A stretch of DNA of 64,000 nucleotides from Heterohyrax brucei (Eukaryota; Chordata; Mammalia; Hyracoidea; Procaviidae): NCBI GenBank assembly GCA_028571685.1, contig CM053141.1:72897833-72961832 (forward strand). The letters run 5' to 3'. The notes beneath the pieces are model-generated. The model worked only from the letters and a program-made list of their open reading frames with translations, did no database searches and was not told the origin of the DNA. Positions within the stretch are counted from its first letter, which is position 1. Each line of letters opens with the position of its first letter. Positions 11,810 through 23,135 of this stretch are shown in pieces. The translations under genes and the position numbers were made by a program.

Positions 11810-12605
11810 AAGAAGATAAAATACCAAGGAATAAATCGAACGAGAGAATAAGAGCCTATGCAAAGAGAACTACAAGACCTTACTGCAAGAAACCAAGAAA
11901 TATTTACATAAATGGAAAAACCTACCCTGCTCATGGATAGGAAGATTTAACATTGTGAAAATGTCTATTTTACCCAAAGCAATTTACGTATACAATGCCA
12001 TCCCAATACAAATTCCAGTGACATTTTTTAAGGAAGATGGAGAAACAAATCATCAACTTAGTTTAGAAAGGGAAGAAACCCCAGATAAGCAAAGCACTAT
12101 GAAAGAACAGGAACACAGTGGGAGGCCTCACACTACCCAACCTTAGAACCTATTACACTGCCGCAGTAGTCAAAACACTCTGGTACTGATACAAAAAGAG
12201 ATATATAGACCAATGGAATAGAGTTGAGACTCCAGGAATGCCATTATCCTCTTATAAACAGCTGATATTCAACAAAGGCCTTAAGATTGTAAACTGGGTA
12301 AGAACAGTTTCCTTAACAAATAGTGTTGGCAAAATTGGATATCCATATGCAAAAAACTGAAACAAGACCCATATCTCACACCTTATACAAAAAAGTAACT
12401 CAAACTGGATAAAAGACCTAAATATCAAACCTACAATGACAAAGATCATGCATGAAAAAATAAGATTGACAACAGAAGCTGTAATACACAGCTTAGACAG
12501 ACTTCAAAATCTGACAAAGCACAATCAACAGAAGAGAAAATAAATAATGGGAACTATTAAAAATCAAACACTTTTGCTCACCCAAAGACTTCATCAAAAG
12601 AATTA

Positions 12606-13089
12606 AGATGGTGCCCGGCCACCACCAAAGACAGTGGTGATGTGGCACACAAGGTTAAATCCTAGTGGCAATACAAGAAAAAGAGGGGTACTCCTCAAGA
12701 ATGCCACTAAAAGACTGTAATTGATGGTCCGGAGGCCTGGGGTTTCCCCTGTGAGCATGGCCCCTAGACCTGCTGCTGCCCATCACCAAAAAACATTACT
12801 AAAGCCAACTCTTTAGACAGAAATGGACTGGACTTGGGGACACAATGTCACCATACGGGGTGTGTACGTTACGGTACTAGGCACCTATAGGATGCTGTCT
12901 TACTGACCTCTTACTAGAAGGGAGAGGAGAGGGTGAAGAGAAGAGGATAGGAGATTGTTAAGAGCATATGACATACATAGAATGAAAAGGAGGAGTGTGC
13001 TGTCATTGGACAAGAAAAGCAGAAGGAGCAGCAGACAGGCAGGCATGCAAATTTAATTTGGATTGCATACTTTCACTTAATCACACAAA
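12606..13089 (+). other. L1 3'UTR of the 6735-13089 element
   Basis: Shared 3'UTR blocks with the L1s at 37795-38290 and 54655-55131 are 'gatggtccggaggcctgggg', 'gagcatggcccctagacctg', 'gtgtgtacgttacggtac' and a purine-rich GGGAGAGGAGAGGGTGAAGA segment. It ends in 'cacttaatcacacaaaaaaa'. The three copies give a usable local alignment for defining this family's 3'UTR. Confidence 0.8.
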
Positions 13090-13170
13090 AAAATCTTCCT
13101 AAAATGAATACTGTATTAAGCTATTTTCATACACTATTGTTTGTTACTATAACATTTCCTCTACTATTAT

Positions 13171-13278
13171 ATAAAAACCCTTGGCTGCCAAGTCAATTCC
13201 TACTCACAGTAACCTTATCAGATAGAATACAACTGCACTGCAGGGTTTCCAGGGAGTGCTTGGTACATTCAAACTGCC
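13171..13278 (-). mobile_element. AfroSINE (-), partial
   Basis: The 3' two thirds are present in reverse complement ('accottggctgccaagtc'-type start at 13178, then 'tcagatagaatacaactgcactgcagggtttccaggg'). The head is lost beyond 13278, where 'attgctatgtaagagggcctg' resembles the interrupted old L1. Confidence 0.7.
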
Positions 13279-13327
13279 ATTGCTATGTAAGAGGGCCTGT
13301 ATCCCCATACCTCCACATATCTACCAG

Positions 13328-15777
13328 TTTGTTTTACTGTGAGGGTTTGGTGTTGCTGTGATGCAAGATTCTAACGGTAGCAGGGTCACCCATGGGAGAC
13401 AGGCTGCAGCTGGTGAGTTGTGGAATGACATCATACATGAAGAAAACAAGAGGTAGTTAAAAAGTGACAAAATGGAAGACCAAAACGGATGTCAGGAGAG
13501 ATTCTAAAACTTGATTTTGACAGTCAAGTAGCTAAATACAAAAAAAGTGATGAACTAAGAGAATTGAACAGAAGATTTCAAAAGATAGCTTGAGATGACA
13601 AAGTATTGTAGAGACTTGTACAAAAAGTTGGGGAGAGAAAACCAGAAAGGAAAAATAAGCTTGACATTTCTCAAGCTGAAAGAACAGAAGAAGACATTCA
13701 AGTCTCAATGCAATGTTGAAGGATTCCATGGGGAAAGTGTTAAAAGAAGCAGAAAGCATTAAAGGAAGAGTACACCAAGAAGAATAACTTGACATTCAGT
13801 TTGAAGAACTGATAGTATTAAAAAAAGAAGTCTGTGAAGCACTGAAGGCATTGGTGAAAAACAGTCTCCATCAATTGTTGTAATACCAGTTGAGACATCT
13901 GAACAAATGGATGCAGCATGGAAAGTGTTCACTAATCTATGCTAAGAAATTTGGAAGACAGCTACCTGCCCAATTAAAAGGAAGACATTCATATTTATGC
14001 ATATTCCAAATAAAAGTGATCCAACTGAAAGCAGAAGTTTTCTAACAATATCATTAACATCACACACAAGTATAATTTTGCTGAATATCATTTAAAAGCA
14101 GCTGCAGCAGTATATTGAAAAGAACAAGCCTGTTTCAGAAAAGGATATGGAATGAGAAATATCACTATTGATGTCAGATGGATCCTGGCTAAAAGCAGAG
14201 AATACCAGAAAGATGTTTACCTGTATTTTGACAATGCAAAGACATTCAACTGTCTGTATCATAACAAATTATGTGTAACACTGCAAAGAATGAAAATTCT
14301 AGAACTTAAGTTCATGAGGAAACTGTACACAGATGAAGAGGCAGTGATTCAAGCAGGACAAGAGAATATTATTGTGCAGTTTAAAGTCAGGAAAGGTGTG
14401 TGTCAAGGTTGAATCCTATCACCACACCTATTCAATCTGTATGTTTAGCAAACAACCTAAGAAACTAGACTCTAGGAAGAAGATGGGATATTAAGATTGG
14501 AGGAAGATGCATTAACAGCCTGAGTTATGCAGATGACACAATCTTGCTTGCTGAATGCCTTTAGTATGGATTACATTCCAACATAAAGAAAAACAAAAAT
14601 TCCTACCACTGGACCAATAAGCAACATCATGATAAATGGACAAAAGATTGAGGCTGTCAAGGATTTCATTTGACTTAGATTCATAAACAATATACATGGA
14701 AGCAGCTGTCAAGAAATCAGAAGATTTATTGTACTGGGCAAATTTGCTTTAAAAGATCTCTTTAAAGTGTTAAAAAGTCAATATGTCACCTTGAAGACTA
14801 AGGTGCATCTGACCCATGCCATGGTGTTTTCACTTGCCTCATACACGTGTGAAAGCTGGACAACATAAAAAGAACTAAGAAGAACTGAAGCCTTTAAACT
14901 GGTTGTGAAGAATATTAAATATACCACAGACTGTCAAAAGAATGAACAAATCTGTCTTACAAGAAGTACAGCCAGAATGCTCCTTAGAAGCAAGGATGGT
15001 GTCATGGATTGAATTGTGTCCCCCCCAAAATAGGTGTAGCCGCGTGGCTGAGCCATGATTCTCTGTATTCTACAATTGTCTTCCATTTTGTGATTTTGCT
15101 GTGCTGTGAGTTAAAGGATTAGGATTGGACTGTAAATCCCTTTATAATATCACCTCCCTGCTCCACTGTAAAGGGCGTTTCCCTGGAGTATAGCTTGCCC
15201 CATTCTTAATCCTTTCATCCTAGAAGAGGTAAAAGGAAAGAGAAGCAAACAGAAGACTGGGAACCTCACACCACCAAGAAAGCTGCACGGCAAGAAGAGA
15301 GCATCCTTCAAACCTGAGGTTCCTGTGCCAAGATGCTCCCTGGACAAAGACTGATGCAATACCAGACTTTCGTCTAGAGCCGACAAAGGAGAAAGCCTTC
15401 CCCTGGAGCAGACATCCTGAATTTGGACTTGTAGCCTACCAGACTGTGTAAGAATAAACTTTCCTTCATTAAAGCCATCCATTCTGTGGTATTTCTATTA
15501 GAGCACCACTAGCTGACTAAAACAGACAGCAATACTGTGTCTTACACACTTTGGACATCTTATTAGGAGGGATCAGTCCCTGGAGAATGAAACCATCCTT
15601 GGTAGAGAGTCAGAGAAAAAGAGGAAGACTCTGAAGTAGATGAACTGACACAGTAGCTGTAACAATAGACTCAGTATAAGGATGACTGTGAGATGTAGTA
15701 GGAGCAGGTAGTGTTTCTTTCTGCTGTACATTATTGCTGTGAGTCAGAACTGACTCAGTGGCACCTAACAGCAACAT
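13328..15777 (+). mobile_element. RTE LINE (+), endonuclease deleted, with nested solo LTR
   Basis: It starts in the RTE 5'UTR (TTTACTGTGAGGGTTTGGTG, 'agcagggtcacccatggg'). At about 13415 it jumps to the post-endonuclease segment ('gagttgtggaatgacatcat'), so the endonuclease is missing. RT follows from about 13850 with YADD kept at 14526-14537 (LSYADDTILLAE). About 50 bp are then lost, and the 3' part runs to 'agaactgactcagtggcacctaacagcaac' at 15777. A solo LTR (15000-15524) splits the 3' end. One 260-bp open stretch (14152-14412) covers RT blocks including DVRWILAKSREYQKD. It is not functional. Confidence 0.88.
15000..15524 (+). mobile_element. Solo MaLR-type LTR (+) with 5-bp TSD
   Basis: It begins TGTCATGGATTGAATTGTGT and ends ACTAAAACA, the TG...CA ends of an LTR, 525 bp long. 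Flanking 5-mers are GATGG (14995-14999) and GACAG (15525-15529), a degraded 5-bp duplication. Intact RTE text continues on either side, showing a clean insertion. Landmarks shared with 43695-44215 are 'gattcccagtatcttg'-like text, 'aaaggattaggatt', 'gaataaactttcctt' and 'aaagccatccattctgtgg'. An LTR left alone implies recombination between two LTRs. Confidence 0.85.
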
Positions 15778-15779
15778 AC

Positions 15780-17069
15780 CCCTGTCGATTTCTTATGCTG
15801 TTTTCATTATGACTGTCATTATTTTCCAGATAATAATGAATTTCAGTTTTGATGCCATGTTTGTCTTAAAATTGTCTGTGTCTTTTTTTTTTGCTTGTTA
15901 TTTTTTCTGTTTTTGTCTCTTTTCATTTCTAGTTTTCTACCAGTGAAAAGAATATGTTTGCTAGAATTATTCCTATATTTGGAATGTATTTAAGTGCATC
16001 TTACATGCGGAAATTTGGTCTATAGATTGAAAAATGTTGAGTTTATACTCAATTTTCATGATACACAGATTATAATTATTAATACAATCTACCTCAATAA
16101 TTGTATACAGATTTTGTTTCCTTATTTAGTTTTGTCTTTCTTAACTTTCTCACCGAATTATGTGAACATTTTTGTTAATGTTTGCTTTTGCAATTTTATA
16201 ATTCTACCATGTTATTTGATTTATCAGCATTTTAAATGATTCCTACTTTTTAAAAAGTGAGAAAATTAACGTTAACTATGACTCTACGGCACTTGGCTTG
16301 GCTCACTATATGCAGTCTTTTATTCCTTCTCCCCACAGGTTTTTATTATGTTCATTATTTCTACATGTTCAGAGTTTAAAGTATTTATCTTCTAATGATC
16401 ACTTTATTTGCCGTCTGTCTTTATCCGTTTATTCACCTGGTGATTGGATAAAATTTTTCTCCTGCCAGTATCTGCCGAAAGGACTCATGTATTTAAAAAG
16501 AATAATAAATGTTCTTGTTGCTGCCTCTGTTGTTGTTTCTGTTGTTTTTCTATGTAAATGACAGTTTGTCTAGGTATAATATTCTCGACTCACACATTCT
16601 TTTCTTCAGTTCTTTAAAGGTATTATTCTACTACCTTCCAAAACTGAATATTGCTGAGAGGACATCTGAAGCCAGCAGTTTTCATTTTGTTTTGTTTCCG
16701 ATAGGTGACTGCACCCTTTTGCTTAGGATCTCAACAGGCTTTATGCTGCATATACAGCTCCCTAAGTTGGCTGTAAGATCACAAACAAGTAAGCATAGCA
16801 CCAGGGTATATGTTAATCTTGGTGTCATCCTAATACACTCCCTACTTCTCATTGCCCTCTGAAGACCACACACATGATGATCACAGAGAAAGTATTAGAC
16901 AGGGAAAACAGGCATAAAGTCTCTCGGAACTAACTGAATTAAGTCCCAGAATCTTCTTTCAACTCTTCAAAATGGAATTAGTCTGTGATCAACTCAGTAT
17001 TCTGAAAAATAATCTTCTCTCAGATCAACTCCCTATCAAATACTAACTGAGCACACATACACACAACCG
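15780..17069 (-). mobile_element. Possible old L1/HAL1 remnant (weak)
   Basis: Parts read on the minus strand resemble the ORF1 region of an ancient L1 or half-L1. Around 16560-16690, 'ggtataatattctcgactcacacattcttttcttcagttctttaaagg' and 'gctgagaggacatctgaagcc' echo the ORF1 motif seen reversed in other L1s. The rest (15780-16260, 16870-17069) is AT-rich and unassigned. A short AfroSINE tail sits at 16268-16300. I cannot separate HAL1 from L1ME by eye. Confidence 0.35.
16268..16300 (+). mobile_element. AfroSINE tail-only fragment
   Basis: The text 'actatgactctacggcacttggcttggctc' matches just the last 30 bp of the AfroSINE. Similar tail-only pieces are at 30684 and 60865. Confidence 0.45.
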
Positions 17070-17989
17070 CCTTTGATGAATTTTTTTTTATTATGACTGA
17101 GTGAAAATATACACTCCCATATAAATTTGCATGCCCACTTATGTGCAGCTTCCACTGCTGTCTCTGCCCAGCAGCAGCACACTATTCCTCTCTGCTCCAT
17201 ACAGTCTCCTTTCCCCTCCTCTCTACCCACTCCCCTGCCTCCAGTCAGAGGTCAGCAGGATGATATCTTATAGATATATAGAACCATAAAGTGCACCCAG
17301 TATATAGTCACTCTGCATCACCAAGTCCCATCCCTTGCTGCCTGAAGAGTGGACCTTCATTATGATCTGTGGGCAACGGCAGCATCAGGGCCAGGGGCCA
17401 TGCTCCCAGAGGAATCCTGAAGCCACTGGACCATCAATTGTGGTCTTTTAGTGAAGATCTCAGGGTGTGCCCCTTTTTATTCTTGTGTTGCCAGTGAGAC
17501 TCAATGTTGTGAGCTCCATCGTGGCTATCACTGGTGGTGGCCATGCACCATCCGGTTCTTCTGGTCCCAAGTCAATGTAGGCACCCACTCATGTGGGTCT
17601 CTCTGTCTTCTGGGTTGTCATTTTAATCCTCTGTGAGCATCCACTCCTGCTGAGTTGGGACCATTTGCTGTGTCCTCGGATGGCAGCTTGGCAGCTTTTA
17701 AGACCCCAGATCCCACTTGCCAATATGGGGTGGAGAAAGCCCTCTTAGCAAAATACTAGTTGGGCCAATTGGCCTCAATTTCACCTAAGAGCATGGTCCC
17801 CTGCCTTCTGCCCCAGCTACTCTGTCCTTGCATTATTGGGTTAAGATGGGAGGAGTACTCAAGTTATGTTGAAGTCCACTTAATATTGTTCTTGTTTCTA
17901 ATGTGTGCTGTCACCGGTTTCACCCAACCAAATTTCTACCAACTATCTAATCTATACCCTCTTCCCTCATGTTCTCTCCCTCCTCTCCC

Positions 17990-20900
17990 TTGCAGCTGTC
18001 AAAGAGTCTTTTCTTCTTTGCGACGTCTGTTTTTGAGTTCTTATCGTACATCAGTATTTGTCCTTTTGTCTCTGACTACTTTCACTCAACGTAATGTCTT
18101 CCATTTGAAACCAGGTTATGAGATGTTTCCTGGAATCATCATTGTTCTTTATCACTGCATAGTGCTCTGTTGAGTATATATACCATAGTTTACCTATCCA
18201 TTCCTCTGTTGTTGGGCATCTGGGTTGAATCTATCTTTTTGTTATTGTGGACTGTGCTGCGATAAACATTCTTGTACATGTCTCCATTGGTATAAATGGC
18301 CTTGATTCTGTAGGGTATATTCCAAGTAGTGGAATTACTGGATCAAATGATATATCTATATCCATTTTTTTAATGAAGAGCCAGATTGCTTTCCAAAGAG
18401 GCTGGACCATTTTTACAACCCTACCAACAGTGTAGGAGAGTTCCACTTTCTCCACAGCCTCTCCAGCATTTGTTGTTTTGTGTTTTTTGGATCATGGCCA
18501 GGCTTGTTGGGGTGAAATGGTATCTCTTGATCTGATTTGAATTTCTTTAATAACTAAAGATCGTGAACATGTCCGCAAGTGTTTTTGGCTGCCTGGATTT
18601 CCTCTTTAGAGAACTGTCTGTCCATCTCCTTTGCCCATTGCTTAATTGGATGATTTATCTTCTTCTTATTGATATTTTCTAGTACCTTATAGACTATGGA
18701 GATCAGGCATTGGGCTGACACAGAGTTTCCAAGTATTTTTTCCCATTCTGTAGGTGGCCTTTTAATTCTATTAATAAAGTCTTTGGATGAGCAAAAGTGT
18801 TTGATTCTTAATAGTTCTCATTTATCTATTTTCTCTTCTGTTGATAGTGGTTTCTTTGACAGGTTTTGAAGTCTGTCTACACTGTGTATTAAAACTTCCA
18901 TTGTTGTTCCTACTTTTTCTTGGGTGAGCTTTATAGTTTTAGATTTGACATTTAGGTCTTTTATCCAATTTGAATTGATTTTTGTATAAGGTGTAAGACA
19001 TGGATCTTGTTTCAATTTATTGCAGATAGATATCCAATTTTGTTGGCACCATTTGTTGAAGAGATTGTTTTTACCCCAGTTTAATGTCTTAGGGCCTTTG
19101 TTGAATATCAACTGCTCATAGGCAGATGGTGTCATCTCTGGGGTCTCGATTCTGTTCCATTGACCAGTCTGTCTGTTGTTGTACCAGTATCAGGCTGTTT
19201 GGACCAAATTGGCAGTGTAATAAGTTCTGAAGTCAGGTAATGAGAGGCCTCCCAGTGTGTTCTTGTTTAGTAGTGCTTTACTTATCTAGGATTTCTTCCC
19301 TTTCCAAACAAAATTGGTGATTTGTTTCTCCATCTCATTAAAAAATGATGCTGGAACTTGTATTGGGATTGCATTATATAAGTAGATTGCTTTGGGTAAA
19401 ATAGACATTTTCACAATGTTAAGTCTGCTCGTGGGTAGGTTTCTCCATTTATCTAAGTCTCTCTTAGTTTCTTGTAGTTAAAGCTTGTAGATCTCTTTGT
19501 AAAGGTCTGTTATTTTTCTGATTAGATTAATTCCTAGATACTTTATCTTCTTGGGAGCTATAGTAAATTGTATTGAATCGATGATTCTTCATTAGCAGTC
19601 TCACTGTTGGTATAAAGGAATCCTACTGATTTTCTTATGTTTATCTTGTATCCTGAGACTTTGCTGAACTCCCTATCAGTCTGAGCAGTTTGCTTATAGA
19701 TTCCTTGGGATTCTCTGCATATACAATCATATCATCTGCAAACAGGGAGATTTTAACTTCTTCTTTGCCGATGCAGATGCCCTTTATTTCTTGGTCTTGT
19801 CTAATTGCTCTGGCTAGAACTTCTAGTACTATGTTGAATAGGAGAGGTGAGAGTGGGCATCCCTGTCTAGTTCCTGTTCTCAAGGGAAACTCCATCAGTC
19901 TCTCTCCATTCAAGACGACGTAGGCAGTTTGTTTTGTATAAATGGCTCTTACTGCGTTGAGGAATTTTCTGACTATGTCTATTTTGCTAAGAGTTTTTGT
20001 CATGAACGGGTGTTAGGCTTTATCAAATGCCTTTTCTGCATCAATGGACAAAATCAGGTGAGTCTTGTCATACTTATGTGGTTAATCACATTAATTGTTT
20101 TTCTGATATTGAACCAGCCTTGCATCCCTGGTATGAATCCCACTTGGTCATGATGGATTATTTTTTTAATATGTTGTTGTATTCTATTTACAACAATTTT
20201 GTTGAAGATTGTTGCATCTAGATTCATGAATGATATCAGTCTGTAGTTCTCCTTTTTTGTTGTGTCTTCCCCGGCTTTGGTATCACGGTTATGCTGGCTT
20301 CATAGAATGAGGTTGGGAGTACTCCATCCCTTTTTATACTGTGAAACTGTCTCAGTAGTGAAACCATCTGGGCCCAGGCTTTTTTTGGTTGGCAGGTCTT
20401 AGATGACTTTTTCAATCTCTTCCTTTATGATGGGTTTATTAAGTTGTTCTGCTTCACGTTGTGATCATTTGGGTAGGTGATATGAATCAAGGAATTTGTC
20501 CGTTTCCTCTAGGTTTTCAAATTTGTTAGAGTACAGTCTTTCATAGTATTCTGTTATGATATTTTTAATTTCTGTTGGATCTGTTGTGACCACTCTCATC
20601 TCATTTCTAATTTGGGTTATTTGTTTCCTTTCCTGTTTTGCTTTAGTAAGTTTAGCCAGTGGTTTGTCAGTTTTGTTGATCTTTTAAAAAAGCCAGCTTT
20701 TGGTCTTTTTAATTTTTTCAATTGTTTTTCTATTCTCTAATTCATTTAGCTCTGCTCTAATCTTTATGATCTGGTTTCTTTTGTTGCCTGAGGGGTTCCT
20801 CTGTTGTTCTCTCTCTACTTGTTCAAGCTGTAGGGTTAGTTCCTTGATTTGGTTTCTTTCTTCCTTCCAGATATGTGCATTTATGGAGATAAACAGACCT

Positions 20901-21790
20901 CTGAGCACTGCTTTGGCTGTTTCCCATAGGTTCTGGAAGGAAGTGTTTTCATTCTCATTGGCATCCATGAATTTCTTTATTTCATCCTTGATTTCTTCTA
21001 TAATCCACAGTTTTCTAAGCAAGATGTTGTTCAGTTTCCAAGAGTTCCACTTTCTTTCTATGTTTTTTCTGCTTTTGATTTTGACTTTTATGGCTTTATG
21101 ATCTGAGAAGATACTTTGCATTAATTCAATAATATCGATTTTGTTGAGAATTGCATTATGTCCTAACACGTGGTCAATTCTGGAGAATGTTCCAGGTGCA
21201 CTGGAGAAGAAGGTGTAGTTATCTGCTGATGGGTAAAAAGTTCTGTATATATCAATGAGGTTTAGTTGGTTAATTGTGGCAATGAGATCTTCTGTATCTT
21301 TACTGAGCTTTTTTCTAGATGATCTGTCCAGTATTGAGAGTGGAGTGTTGAAGTCTTTCACTATTATTATCGAGTCATCGAACTCTTTGTTGAGTGTAGT
21401 CAGTGTTTCTTCGACGTATTTTGGTGCTCTGATGTTAGGTGCACAAATATTTAATGTAGTTAAGTCTTGCTTGTGTATTGAACCTTTCAGCAATAAATAG
21501 TGTCCATCTTTGTCCACGATGGTGGATCTTACATTAAAATTGATTTTGTCTTGAGATTAGAATTGCTACACCTGCTCTTCTTTGTTCATTGTTAGCCTGA
21601 TATATACTCTTCCATCCTTTGATTTTCAGTTTGTTCTTATCTTTAAGTCTCAAGTGAGTTTCTTGTAGACAACATATGGATAGGTCATGTCTTTTCATCC
21701 AAAATGTCACTCAATGTCTCTTTACTGAAGCATTCAGTCCCTTCACATTCAATGTAATTATTGATAGATATATGTTCAGTGCTGCCACTG
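17990..21790 (-). pseudogene. L1 ORF2 (endonuclease/reverse transcriptase), full-length remnant
   Basis: The endonuclease starts near 21790 with ALNIYLSIITLNVKGLNA and contains CCLQETHLRL. A long open stretch of 277 codons (20684-21517) covers the second half of the endonuclease (FSSAPGTFSRIDHVLGHN, IFSDHKAIKV) and the linker. RT at 19641-20003 retains FADD within [15 protein letters not shown] and the preceding [20 protein letters not shown]. The C-terminal region (18818-19135; 18231-18455) has FNKWCQQNWISICNK and [13 protein letters not shown]. Stops and frameshifts between these blocks show the gene is dead. L1 ORF2p nicks DNA and copies L1 RNA at the nick. Confidence 0.88.
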
Positions 21791-22204
21791 TGATGAGTTT
21801 ATTTTCATGTTGATGTTTTTTCTGTTGTTCTTATTAGTCTGTTCTGGGACATTCTTTTTTGTGAGTTGATTTTTCACCTTTTTCAGAGCTGGTTTTGTAG
21901 TTGTTGAGACTCCCGTGTTACATTCTTAACATGGTATATTACTCCTTTGTTGTGCTTTACAGCTGCTCCTATGATCCCCCTTAATAAACGATATGTAAAC
22001 CCAAGTTTAATTACTACCAGTCTTGTCATCTTCCTCTGCGTCTGGAAGGACTATAATGACTGTAGTACATCTCTCTTTTTAATATGATGGCACCATAGTT
22101 TTCATGATAGTTACTGGATTGTTTCTCTCAGTATTAAAGCTGTGGTTGAATTTGGAGCCTTCCCTAACTCAGTAGAGTTCTGAATAATGTGTAGTTCTAA
22201 AATA

Positions 22205-23135
22205 TAAAGTTAATGGTTTTGTTCTTCTAAGCCAAAGCCAAGAACGTCTTTAAGTATTTCTTGTAGTTTTGATTTGGTTTTTGCAAAATCAGAGTTTCTG
22301 TTTACCTAGGAATGTCTTAATTTCATTTTCATATTTGAAAGATAGTTTTGTAGGATATATAATTCTTGGTTGGAAGTTCTCCTTCAAGGCTTTGAATGTG
22401 TCATGCCACTGCCTTCATGCCAGCATGGTTTCTTCTGAGAAATCTGTTGAAAGCCTACAGCATTTCCCTCTGAATGTTAGCTTTGCTTTGAGTCTTGTTG
22501 CCTTTAAGAGTTGCTGCTTATGTTTCGTTTTGTTAAGCTTGATTATAATATGTCTTGGAGTCTTCCTTTTGAGATCTATATTGGGTGGTGTACAATATGT
22601 GTCTGGGATATCTATATTCTCTTCCTTCATGATTTCTGGGAAGTTTTCTGTCAGCAGCTCAGCAATGATACTCTCTGTGTTCTCAGGTGTCTTATCCTGT
22701 TCAGGGACTCCAATTAATCGAAGGTTGTTCCTCTTAATAGAGTCCCACATGCTTATTAATGCTTCTTCATTTTTTGTGTTTCTTTTTTCTGATTTCTGCT
22801 CATAGATGCTACCGTCAGCGGCTCTGTCTTCCAAGTCAGAAATTCTTTTTTCCATTTGTTTCATTCTGTTTTCTTGGCTTTGAATGGAAATTTCTATGTC
22901 TTTGATTTTGTTCTTGATCTGTTGGATTTCAGAGTACTGGTGTTCCATCAGATCGAACAGCTTGCTTAATTTTTCATTTTGTTGTTCTGCATTTTGTATA
23001 AGGTCTAGAACGGCTCTGTATATAATCCTTTTGTATTCATCTTACAATGATTTCAGAAAGTTTCTTCATCTGGAAAATTCCTTGGTTGTTTTGTTTGGGA
23101 GGCTTCTGAAGCCATGGGTGATTTCTTGTTTGCCA
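22205..23135 (-). pseudogene. L1 ORF1 (RNA-binding chaperone), mostly open remnant
   Basis: A 177-codon open stretch (22415-22948) runs from the coiled coil (IQQIKNKIKDIEISIQSQ, MEKRISDLEDRA) into the RNA-binding domain (NNLRLIGVPEQD, LLTENFPEIMKE, KTPRHIIIKLNK). Upstream of 22948 the coiled coil continues for about 35 codons to a TAA. Downstream of 22415 the C-terminal block FQPRIIYPTKLSFKYENEIK follows a stop in place of the normal codon after LA. The L1 at 7830-8708 has the same layout. Confidence 0.85.

Larger units (their letters stand above)
9150..12605 (+). pseudogene. L1 ORF2 (endonuclease/reverse transcriptase), decayed and C-terminally deleted
   Basis: The endonuclease start (ALNTYLSILTLNVNRLNA) is at about 9157 and DKDGHYLLLE follows near 9425. 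A linker with EEIKDEIKTFME lies at about 9920 and RT from about 10590. The RT box that should read FADD is changed to a sequence with Val-Cys-Asp near 11440-11452. The frame is interrupted by a 214-bp L1 tail with its own duplication, by an AfroSINE, and by dozens of point stops. Near 12600 the text passes from 'ttcatcaaaagaatt' straight into a 3'UTR-like 'agatggtgcccggccaccacc'. By comparison with the L1 at 34999-38293, over 1 kb of ORF2 C-terminus and proximal 3'UTR is lost. Confidence 0.8.
6735..13089 (+). mobile_element. Nearly full-length L1 LINE (+) with 18-bp TSD
   Basis: The element begins with a G-rich 5'UTR start (GGGGGTGGAGCAAAGACGAC from about 6734), a diverged form of the start of the minus-strand L1 ending at 24158. 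It runs through a 5'UTR (to about 7830), ORF1, ORF2 and a 3'UTR ending in an A-rich tail at about 13089. Duplications AAAATCTTCTTAAAATGA (6717-6734) and AAAATCTTCCTAAAATGA (13090-13107) flank it, with one mismatch. It carries two later insertions: an L1 3' end at 10377-10590 and an AfroSINE at 11642-11809. The ORF2 C-terminus is deleted near 12605, where the frame jumps straight into the 3'UTR. Stops and frameshifts throughout make it inactive. Confidence 0.9.

Noticed and set aside
17760-18173. 137-codon plus-strand frame
   Set aside because: It is antisense to the L1 3'UTR and ORF2 end.
22269-22805. 178-codon plus-strand frame with many Phe/Leu/Ser
   Set aside because: It is antisense to the L1 ORF1 open stretch, so it is a shadow of a real transposon frame.
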